From an uncultured Flavobacteriaceae bacterium (GTDB lineage: Bacteria > Bacteroidota > Bacteroidia > Flavobacteriales > Flavobacteriaceae), in the NCBI GenBank assembly GCA_905182575.1, contig CAJJCA010000004.1, forward strand, positions 1 to 64,000: a DNA stretch of 64,000 bases, given 5' to 3'. Below, in pieces: positions 56,104 to 64,000 of this stretch. Below the pieces are notes generated by a model. It was not told where the DNA came from. It saw only the letters and a program-made list of their open reading frames with translations, and ran no database searches. Made by a program: the position numbers and the translations under genes. Numbering within the stretch: position 1 is the first letter of the stretch; each line of letters starts with the position of its first letter.

Positions 56104-56959
56104 TAATTTCTATTCAAAATACAGCGTCGAAATTGATCGTTTCATAAAACAATCCTTACAGGAAGACATTGAAACTGGTGACCACGGCAGCAGTGCCTGT
56201 TTGGACGGTGACAAACCCGAAACTGCTCACTTGCTAGTAAAAGAGCCTTGTGTTATTGCTGGAATTTCATTGGCAGAGAAAATTTTTAAAGAATTTGACC
56301 CCGAACTAACCCTTGAAAAATACTTCGAAGAAGGAACAGAACTTGAAAAAGGAGAAATCGTTTTCTCAGTAACAGGAAAAGCAAAATCTATTCTGGCTAC
56401 AGAACGTTTGGTGTTGAATTGCATGCAACGAATGAGCGGAATTGCTTCATTAACTAAGAGCTTAACTAACGAAATCACGCACACCCATTGTAAGATCTTG
56501 GACACCCGAAAGACAACCCCCGGTTTCCGCTATCCTGAAAAATGGGCTGTTAAAATTGGAGGAGGATACAACCACAGAATGGGACTTTTCGATGCCATCA
56601 TGATCAAGGACAATCATGTTGATTTTTGTGGTGGGATGAAAAAAACATTAGAAAAAACAAAATCATATTTAGAAAAAAATATGCTCGACATTCCCGTAAT
56701 TGTTGAAGTAAGAAATCAAAAAGAGATTACGGAGACGCTTAATTTTCCTTGGATTAAACGAATTCTTTTAGACAACATGAATGCCAAGGAGTTAATTAAA
56801 AGCATAAAATTAATCGATGGAAGTTTTCCGACGGAAGCTTCTGGAAATATAACTGCCAAAAACCTAATCCCAATTGCAGAAACTGGAGTGGACTACCTTT
56901 CGATGGGTGCCTTGACACATTCTGCTAGAAATATTGATTTGAGTTTAAAGGCATTATAA
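56096..56959 (+). CDS. nadC: nicotinate-nucleotide pyrophosphorylase (quinolinate phosphoribosyltransferase)
   Basis: 287 residues from [20 protein letters not shown]. Converts quinolinate and PRPP to nicotinate mononucleotide. Motifs: LQEDIETGDHGSSACLDG, LVKEPCVIAG, LNCMQRMSGIASLT and ILDTRKTTPGFRYPEKWAVK with the GGGYNHRMGLFDAIMIKDNH segment. Later come EASGNITAKNL and YLSMGALTHSA. Start at 56096 because the ATG overlaps the nadB end (ATGCATGA); the upstream ATG in the same frame is inside nadB. Intact. Confidence 0.95.
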   Translation: MHDNFYSKYSVEIDRFIKQSLQEDIETGDHGSSACLDGDKPETAHLLVKEPCVIAGISLAEKIFKEFDPELTLEKYFEEGTELEKGEIVFSVTGKAKSILATERLVLNCMQRMSGIASLTKSLTNEITHTHCKILDTRKTTPGFRYPEKWAVKIGGGYNHRMGLFDAIMIKDNHVDFCGGMKKTLEKTKSYLEKNMLDIPVIVEVRNQKEITETLNFPWIKRILLDNMNAKELIKSIKLIDGSFPTEASGNITAKNLIPIAETGVDYLSMGALTHSARNIDLSLKAL

Positions 56960-56968
56960 GAATCGCTC

Positions 56969-56976
56969 TATATTTG
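56969..56976 (+). promoter_or_regulatory. -7 box of pyrH
   Basis: TATATTTG, an exact TAnnTTTG match, 30 bases upstream of the pyrH ATG at 57007. Confidence 0.5.
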
Positions 56977-57006
56977 CTATATTAGCACGAATATTTTTTT
57001 CCATCC

Positions 57007-57711
57007 ATGAAATACAAAAGAATCTTGTTGAAGCTAAGCGGTGAAGCGCTTATGGGAGATCAAAACCACGGTATAGATCCAGTCCGAATGAGGGAATATG
57101 CCGAGGAGATTAAACAGATTCAACAAACAGGTGTTGAAATTGCAATTGTAATTGGTGGTGGAAATATTTTTAGAGGGGTTTCTGGAGCTAGTAAAGGAAT
57201 GGATCGTGTTCAAGCAGATTACATGGGAATGCTTGCCACCGTTATTAACGGACTTGCACTTCAAAGTGCTCTAGAAAACGCAGATGTCCCAACCCGATTA
57301 CAAACCGCAATTAGAATTGAAGCCATTGCTGAACCTTTTATTAAGAGACGAGCTACAAGGCATCTAGAAAAAGGAAGAGTTGTCATTTTTGGATCAGGAA
57401 CAGGGAATCCATATTTCACAACTGACTCCGCAGCAGTGCTTCGGGCGATAGAAATCAATGCTGATGTTATCCTTAAAGGAACTCGCGTAGATGGAATATA
57501 CAGTGAAGATCCAGAAAAAAACAAAGAAGCGATTAAGTTCGATTCCCTTTCTTTTGATGAAGTATTAAAAAAAGGATTGAAAGTAATGGATACCACAGCC
57601 TTCACACTCAGTCAAGAAAACAATCTCCCTATTATTGTTTTTGACATGAACACAAAAGATAATTTGAGTAGAATAATAAACGGTGAAAACATCGGAACAC
57701 GTGTCATTTAA
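57007..57711 (+). CDS. pyrH: UMP kinase
   Basis: 234 residues, amino-acid-kinase fold, intact. Start [20 protein letters not shown], then [54 protein letters not shown] with [34 protein letters not shown] and [14 protein letters not shown]. Phosphorylates UMP to UDP. Followed 14 bases later by frr, the almost universal bacterial pair. Confidence 0.96.
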   Translation: MKYKRILLKLSGEALMGDQNHGIDPVRMREYAEEIKQIQQTGVEIAIVIGGGNIFRGVSGASKGMDRVQADYMGMLATVINGLALQSALENADVPTRLQTAIRIEAIAEPFIKRRATRHLEKGRVVIFGSGTGNPYFTTDSAAVLRAIEINADVILKGTRVDGIYSEDPEKNKEAIKFDSLSFDEVLKKGLKVMDTTAFTLSQENNLPIIVFDMNTKDNLSRIINGENIGTRVI

Positions 57712-57725
57712 TACCATTATCAATA

Positions 57726-58286
57726 ATGAATGAAGAAATACTAATCATCGTTGAGACTGCTAAAGAAAGTATGGAGTCTTCCATTCTTCATTTAGAAAAA
57801 GAGTTACTCAATGTAAGGGCAGGAAAAGCAAACCCCGTAATGCTTAAAAGTATTATGGTTGATTATTATGGAACTGCTACACCTCTGAGCCAAGTCGCTA
57901 ATGTAAATACCCCTGATGCTAGAACTCTATCTATTCAGCCATGGGAAAAAACATTACTCTCTGAAATCGAAAAAGCAATTCTTCATGCAAACATTGGATT
58001 CAACCCAATGAACAATGGAGAGTCAATTATCATCAATGTTCCGCCTTTAACCGAAGAAAGAAGAAAGGATTTGGTCAAGCTTGCGAAAACTGAAGCTGAA
58101 AACGCAAAAGTTGGAATTCGAAATGCGAGAAAGGATGGGAATACTGAAATTAAAAAATCTGATGCTTCAGAAGACCTCCAAAAAAATGCTGAAATTGATA
58201 TCCAACAATTAACGGATAACTTTATTTCTAAAGTAGATCAAATATTTTCTACCAAAGAGAAGGACCAATACTCACAGTATAATTAA
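57726..58286 (+). CDS. frr: ribosome recycling factor
   Basis: 186 residues, full length, intact. Coiled-coil arms: LHLEKELLNVRAGKANPVML, VDYYGTATPLSQVANVNTPD, ARTLSIQPWEKTLLSEIEKA and the PPLTEERRKDLVKLAKTEAE arm, then NAKVGIRNARKDGNTEIKK. Releases ribosomes from mRNA with EF-G after termination. Confidence 0.97.
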   Translation: MNEEILIIVETAKESMESSILHLEKELLNVRAGKANPVMLKSIMVDYYGTATPLSQVANVNTPDARTLSIQPWEKTLLSEIEKAILHANIGFNPMNNGESIIINVPPLTEERRKDLVKLAKTEAENAKVGIRNARKDGNTEIKKSDASEDLQKNAEIDIQQLTDNFISKVDQIFSTKEKDQYSQYN

Positions 58287-58301
58287 ATCCCAAAAAGCAA
58301 C

Positions 58302-60696
58302 GTGCCGAAAACAAAAAAGAAAACCAAGACTAACTTTTGGGGAGTCGTTGCTAATCTAATTCTCAGGAATCGGATACTAATTTTAATTGTACTCGCATTT
58401 GCTACTGCATTTTGGACTACCCAATGGAAGTACATGCAGTTTACTTTTTCAGAAGCTAACCTCCTGCCCGACGACCATCCAGAGAACATCATTTATGACG
58501 AGTTTATCGACATCTTCGGTGAGGAAGGAAACCTAATCGTGATTGCCGTTAAAGACACAACCTTCTTTAACAGAGATAAATTCAATAAGTGGAACACGTT
58601 TAATCAAAGTATTAACGATTTTCCTGAAGTAGATTTTATTCTTTCCGTCAAGAACATTCAGGAGTTGGTCAAGGACGATGCTAAAAAACAGTTCCAAGTA
58701 AAACCTGTTTTTGAAAACGAAACCTTTGATGAAAAATCCATTGACCAACTAAAGGAAAAGCTTTTTTTAGAACTTCCATTCTATGAAAACATTCTTTACA
58801 GCAAGGATAAAAAAACAATTCGAACTGCGATTTATTTAGACAAAGAAATCGTAAACACGGCACAAAGGAAAAATTTTATATTCAAAACTTTCATCCCGCT
58901 TGTGGAGTCATTTGAGGAAGAAACCGGGTTGGATGTAAAGGTCTCAGGTATGCCCTATATCAGAACCCTGAATGCGCAAAATATTGTCGATGAAATTGGA
59001 CTTTTTGTAATCTCTGCAATGTTACTGACCACACTGATATTCTTCTTATTCTTTCGTTCCTATCGCGCCACTTTTATTTCAATGTTTGTCGTGGTCATTG
59101 GCGTAATGTGGGCATTTGGAATTTTAGGTTTGCTGGAATGAAATCACAGTACTGACCGCTCTGATCCCTCCCCTAATCATCGTAATTGGGATTCCGAACT
59201 GTATCTTCTTAATTAACAAATACCAACAAGAAGTTGCCAAACACGGCAACAAGGCAAAATCATTGCATCGGGTAATTATGAAAATTGGGAATGCAACCTT
59301 GATGACCAATCTGACAACCGCTTCAGGGTTTGCGACCTTTATTCTTACAGATAGTAAAATTTTAAAAGAATTTGGAATGAATCCATAAGTATATATGGAT
59401 ACTCCTTTTGTCTTTGTTGATCATTCCTATAGTGTATAGCTTTATGAATCGGCCCAACGAAAAGCATCTTAAACATCTTAGCAACAATTATATTAAAAGT
59501 TTTGTTGGCTGGATGGAGAGCAAAGTGAGACACAAAAGAATCAATGTTTATATAATATCGCTTGTAAGCTTAGTTTTTGGTATTATCGGAATTTATCAAA
59601 TAAATATTTCAGGAAGCATTATTGAAGACATGCCAAAAAAATCTGCATTTTTTCAAGACATTCTATTCTTTGATAAAGAATTCAATGGAGATAGTACCGA
59701 TAGAAATCATCATAAATACTAAAAGAAAAGGAGGAGCCAACAGACTCACCACACTAAAGCGGATGAATCAACTGGAAATATACATTAAAGACATCCCTGA
59801 GCTCTCTCCCTCTATTTCCTCAGTGAATGGATTAAAGTTTATTAAACAAGCTTATTACAACGGAAACCCCAATTATTATAAAATTCCAACGTTTCAAGAA
59901 AACACTTTCATTTTAGAATATTTAAAAAATGCAGAACAGTCTAAAAATTTAATGAGAAAATTATGTTGACAAGACGGGGCAATACAGTCGAATGACGATC
60001 TTTATGCGAGACATCAAAACAGATCGTATGGAAGCAATTGAGGCGGATCTTTTAAAACAGATTGATAAAATTTTTCCTCCAGATCGTTTTGAAGTAAGAA
60101 TGACTGGAAAATCTTTATTGTACCTTAAAGGAACACATTATTTAATCAGAAACCTGATCCCTTTCTTTGTCCCTTGCCATTTTGTTGATTGCAATTTTTA
60201 TGGCCTATATGTTTAGGTCGTTCAAAATGATTGTCATTTCTTTAATTCCAAACCTATTGCCATTAATCATCACTGCTGGAGTGATGGGATTCACTGGCAT
60301 CCCCTTAAAACCATCAACCATCCTAGTCTTTAGTATCGCCTTTGGAATATCGGTAGATGATACCATTCACTTTTTGGCAAAGTACCGGCAAGAACTCATT
60401 GAAAATAATTGGAGAATAAAAACTGCTGTTTACGCTGCCTTAGAGAAACTGGAATTAGCATGTTTTACACTTCTATTGTTTTGTTCTTTGGATTTGCGGT
60501 GTTTATGACTTCAAATTTCGGAGGAACCGTGGCACTTGGAGGGTTGGTTTCTGTTACACTTTTGTTTGCGATGTTGGCCAATTTAATTCTTTTACCTTCC
60601 CTTTTGATTTCTCTAGAAGACACCATGAGTAATGAAAAGGTGATGAAAGAACCTAAGTTCAATATTATTTCCGAAGACGCAGAGAAAAAATCCTAA
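58302..60696 (+). CDS. MMPL/RND-family exporter (many frameshifts)
   Basis: A GTG start at 58302 leads into a membrane exporter of about 790 residues. TM1 (LILIVLAFATAFWTTQW) is followed by a periplasmic loop (SEANLLPDDHPENIIYDEFI), TM2-TM6 with the RSYRATFISMFVVVIGVMWA segment, then after breaks near 59140, 59385, 59720, 59968, 60180 and 60480 a second loop and helices including GISVDDTIHFLAKYRQE. It resembles flavobacterial 'MMPL family transporter' proteins that may export lipids or hopanoid-like molecules (inference). Confidence 0.82.
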
Positions 60697-60716
60697 GTAG
60701 ATTTTGGAAATAAGCA

Positions 60717-60724
60717 TATATTTG
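60717..60724 (+). promoter_or_regulatory. -7 box of asnS
   Basis: TATATTTG matches TAnnTTTG and ends 19 bases before the asnS ATG. Confidence 0.5.
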
Positions 60725-60743
60725 CATTGAAAAAAACAAGAAA

Positions 60744-62178
60744 ATGTCCATCATTCGATTAGTAGATCTATTAAAAAACCCTGAGAGTAACAAAGTAGTT
60801 CAAATAAATGGTTGGGTACGAACCTTTCGTGCCAACCGATTCATTGCGCTTAATGATGGCTCAACAATAGAAAACCTGCAATGTGTTGTAGACTTTGAGA
60901 AAACAGAAGAAAGTCTATTAAAAAAAATCAACACTGGAGCAGCCGTGAAAATCAGGGGCAAGCTCGTTGAGAGCATGGGAAAAGGGCAAAGTTTAGAGAT
61001 CATTGTAGAAGACATTGAAGTCGTAGGAGAAGCAGATCCTGAAACTTATCCCATTCAGCCTAAAAAACACAGCTTTGAATTTTTAAGAGAAAAAGCACAT
61101 TTAAGAGTTCGCACTGTAACTTTCAGTTCGGTAATGAGAATTCGATCGGTACTTTCATTTGCAATACATCAATTTTTCCAAGATAAAGGCTTTATTAATG
61201 TTCACACTCCGATCATCACAGGAAGCGATGCAGAGGGTGCTGGAGAAATGTTTAGGGTCAGTGTTTTGGATGCTAAAAAACCACCTTTAGAGGATTCTGG
61301 AGAAGTTAATTATAAAGAAGATTTTTTTGGAAAAGAAACTAATTTAACCGTTTCAGGACAATTGGAAGCCGAAGCTTATGCGCTAGCCATGGGAAAAGTT
61401 TATACTTTTGGACCAACATTTCGTGCTGAAAACTCTAATACTACGAGACACTTGGCTGAGTTTTGGATGATTGAACCCGAAATGGCATTCTGTGATCTTA
61501 ATGAAAATATGGATTTGGCTGAAGAATTCATAAAATCTACTTTAAAATATATTTTAGAAAAATGCCCTATGGATCTTGATTTTCTAGACAAACGTCTAGC
61601 AGACGAGGAGAAAACAAAACCTCAAAACATGAGAAGTGAAATGGGGCTTGTGGATAAAATTAAGTTTGTGGTTGAAAATGATTTTAAAAGAATTTCCTAT
61701 ACCGAGGCCATCGAAATCCTAAGGAATTCAAAGCCTAATAAAAAAAAGAAATTCGATTATATAATTGAAGAATGGGGAGCTGATTTACAAAGTGAGCACG
61801 AACGCTTTTTAGTTGAAAAACATTTTAAAGCACCCGTAATATTGTTTGACTATCCCGCCAAAATAAAAGCCTTTTACATGCGGATGAACGACGATCAAAA
61901 GACGGTTCGCGCCATGGATATACTTTTCCCTGGAATTGGTGAAATCGTTGGTGGCTCGCAACGTGAAGAGCGATTAGACGTTCTTGAAAAAAGAATTAAA
62001 GAACTGGGTGTCGATGCTGAAGAATTGTGGTGGTACCTTGACTTAAGACGTTTTGGAAGCACACCCCACAGTGGTTTTGGCCTTGGATTTGAACGCTTGG
62101 TACTCTTCGCTACGGGCATGAGTAATATTCGGGATGTAATTCCATTTCCCGCGCACCCCGCAAAATGCATCTTTCTGA
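60744..62178 (+). CDS. asnS: asparaginyl-tRNA synthetase (terminal frameshift)
   Basis: Class IIb synthetase of about 478 residues. OB-fold start SIIRLVDLLKNPESNKVVQI and a NGWVRTFRANRFIALNDGST segment, then FINVHTPIITGSDAEGAGEM, KETNLTVSGQLEAEAYALAM, FGPTFRAENSNTTRHLAEFW and the motif 3 region HSGFGLGFERLVLFATGMSN. At the end the frame gives DVIPFPAHPAKC, but reading one base less after CCATTT gives PFPRTPQNASF and a stop at 62176-62178, the usual AsnS terminus, so an extra C is present near 62148. Charges tRNA-Asn. Confidence 0.93.
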
Positions 62179-62230
62179 TGAAAATCATTAAGCATACTTT
62201 TTTATATCTTTATAGAACAGAAAAGTAATC

Positions 62231-63682
62231 ATGCTTAAACAACAGCTCCAAATAAAGCTTTCTCAAAAACTGTCTCCACAACAGATTCAGTTGATGAAAC
62301 TTATTCAATTGTCTACACAGGAGTTGGAGCAAAGGATTCAAGCTGAAATTGGGGAGAACCCAGCACTGGATAGCGGAAAAGAAATTGATGAATCTGAAGT
62401 TAGTCAAGAAGAGGAATATCCTGAATATGGTGAAGACAATATTGACATTCAAGACATTGATATTGATGCTTATTTGAGTGATGATGAAATTCCTAGTTAC
62501 CGTTTTCAGTCCAACAATCAATCGTCTGACGATGAGGAAAAATCAATGCCTTTCTCAGGAAGAATTAGTTTTCATGAATATTTAGAAAATCAACTTCAAA
62601 ATTTAATTCTAAACGATTTTGAAAAACCAATTGCTGAGTTTCTCATTGGAAGCATCGACGGCAGTGGTTACCTTAGAAGGTCCGATGAAGAAATTATAGA
62701 TGACTTGGCATTTACTGAGAACATCAACCTTACGAAAGAGGAACTGAATCAGGTGCTAAAAAAAGTTCAATCTTTAGATCCACCAGGGGTCGCAGCCCGT
62801 TCTCTTCAAGAATGTCTCTCGCTTCAGTTGGAAAGAAAAACTAAAGATCGACCCACTATTAAAATTGCCAAGTCTGTCATTGACAACGGTTTCGAAGAGT
62901 TTTCTAGAAAGCATTATAACAAACTTCAAGGATCGGTTTCATCTCACTGAAGAGGAATTGAGATCAGTTTTTAATGAAATCTCTAAGTTAAATCCCAAGC
63001 CCGGAGGAGCCCTCTCAGATTACAGTCAAAACAATCATATTTTACCCGATTTCACTTTACTCATTGAAAATGGAGAATTAAAAGTTACACTAAATCGAAG
63101 AAATGCCCCTGAGCTTCATATTTCTAACAATTACAAAGAAATGCTGACTGGCTATTCCCAAGATCCGAATAAGTCCAAACCTCAGCAAGAAGCAATACAA
63201 TTCATAAAACAAAAATTGGACTCGGCGAAATGGTTCATCGATGCGATTGAACAAAGGCATCAAACCTTATTCCTAACAATCAATGCAATTGTTTCCTATC
63301 AAAAGGAATACTTCCTAACTGGAGACGAGCACCGACTAAAACCCATGGTTCTTAAAGACATTGCTGATGTAATTAAGATGGATATTTCAACGGTTTCTCG
63401 TGTTGCAAACAGTAAATACATCGACACCCCTTATGGAGTGATGTTATTAAAAAGCTTGTTTTCGGAGGGAATGAAAAATGATGAAGGTGAAGATGTTTCC
63501 ACCATTGAGATTAAAAATATTTTGGGAAATTAATTTCTGAAGAAGATAAAAAAAAGCCTCTGGCTGATCAGGCCCTTTCAGCACTTCTAAAAGAAAAGGG
63601 ATTCAGTGTTGCAAGAAGAACTGTGGCCAAATACAGAGAGCAATTGGACATCCCGGTTGCTAGACTTCGAAAGTCTATTTAA
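62231..63682 (+). CDS. rpoN: RNA polymerase sigma-54 factor (two frameshifts)
   Basis: Region I is the Gln/Leu-rich [20 protein letters not shown] followed by [20 protein letters not shown] (activator interaction). An acidic region II follows ([16 protein letters not shown]). The core-binding and HTH parts have [45 protein letters not shown] and [20 protein letters not shown]. The terminal RpoN box is [20 protein letters not shown]. Frames break near 62940 and near 63530. About 480 residues joined. Follows asnS and precedes a convergent porin, a conserved arrangement. Confidence 0.9.
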
Positions 63683-63683
63683 A

Positions 63684-64000
63684 TTATAATAGGTAAAAAA
63701 TCAACCCAACTTTTAGTGCTCTTACATTCAGCTCGGTTCCATCAGAAAGTGAGAATTCTGATTTATAAATTAAATCTAAATCATATTCAAAATACAAATT
63801 CCAAGTATTGTATCCCATGCTCAGGTATAAGGAACTGATATTGTTGTTTATCATATTGGTTCGAGATTTACCAACGGTTGGAGATTCAAACTTTTGATTA
63901 AAATTGTGACTGTATGCTATACCTCCATATATTCTCCAAAAAGCAGTTTCTGTGAATGTTGAAGTTCTCCAACGAAATTCGAGTGGAAAAGTGACCGATG
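63684..64000 (-). CDS. PorT-like outer-membrane beta-barrel protein, C-terminal part
   Basis: The frame runs off the right edge, leaving about 105 C-terminal residues: SVTFPLEFRWRTSTFTETAF, WRIYGGIAYSHNFNQKFE, then alternating strands ISSLYLSMGYNTWNLYFEYD and LNVRALKVGLIFYLL. Alternating hydrophobic residues and an aromatic C-terminus indicate an outer-membrane barrel of the PorT/porin family, usual downstream of rpoN in Flavobacteriia. The function cannot be read from this fragment. Confidence 0.7.
   Translation of the reverse strand, partial: SVTFPLEFRWRTSTFTETAFWRIYGGIAYSHNFNQKFESPTVGKSRTNMINNNISSLYLSMGYNTWNLYFEYDLDLIYKSEFSLSDGTELNVRALKVGLIFYLL

Overview
The window looks like a chromosomal segment of a marine-type Flavobacteriia (Bacteroidota) bacterium. 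It is AT-rich, several genes are preceded by the Bacteroidota -7 box (TAnnTTTG), and gene order and families are typical of the class: DUF2851, PspC, DUF3098, DUF4271, DUF4296, a T9SS C-terminal domain, mevalonate-pathway genes and a PorT-like barrel. About 30 genes carry single-base frameshifts or stops, including genes expected to be essential (leuS, rpoN, ftsX, asnS, nadA/nadB). Much of this is therefore probably uncorrected sequence error. A cluster at 5.6-11 kb also shows substitutions at conserved residues and may be real decay.

Layout. 0-1.5 kb: the tail of a BspA-like surface protein and a small element with an HUH endonuclease, a ribbon-helix-helix-like protein and a GRPKGS protein. 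1.9-2.3 kb: a Thr-Tyr-Gly-Thr tRNA operon (minus) with its own terminator. 2.8-10.8 kb (minus): hpf, xerC, rpsU, acyl-CoA dehydrogenase, a ComEA-like protein, an alanine:Na+ symporter, a K+ channel, PspC, DUF2851 and a rhodanese. This is the usual flavobacterial block, but the tuf gene normally found after the tRNAs is missing. 10.9-18.4 kb (plus): MarR, YceI, then a complete trpEGDCFBA operon behind a leader peptide with tandem Trp codons and an attenuator.

18.8-28.6 kb: an arsenosugar cluster. arsS and a peroxidase-like carboxymuconolactone decarboxylase lie on minus. A TIGR04282-type glycosyltransferase, a nucleoside phosphorylase, arsM, a DUF547 protein, a TIGR04283-type glycosyltransferase, a MerT-like membrane protein, two more GT2 enzymes and a GT-C enzyme lie on plus. 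28.5-32.3 kb (minus): an RluB-like protein lacking key residues, a UbiA prenyltransferase, mevalonate kinase and mevalonate diphosphate decarboxylase. 32.3-38.9 kb: TspO, a small membrane protein, an mrp-nifU-reductase-ferredoxin operon, an alkyltransferase-like protein, trmB and a two-component system.

39-50.8 kb: a mini T9SS cargo protein, an acyltransferase, tyrS, an epimerase, DUF4296, dihydroorotase, a DPM-like glycosyltransferase, DUF4271, hemD, DUF423, Lrp, SemiSWEET and leuS. 50.9-64 kb (plus): an unusual ftsX, DUF3098, uppP, truB, nadABC, pyrH, frr, an MMPL/RND exporter, asnS and rpoN, then a PorT-like barrel (minus) running off the end.

The observations most worth following are the FtsX whose extracellular domain looks swapped for a carboxypeptidase-regulatory-like domain, the apparently leaderless trp attenuator, the RluB-like protein lacking its catalytic Asp and RNA-binding motif, and the HUH element beside the tRNA operon.
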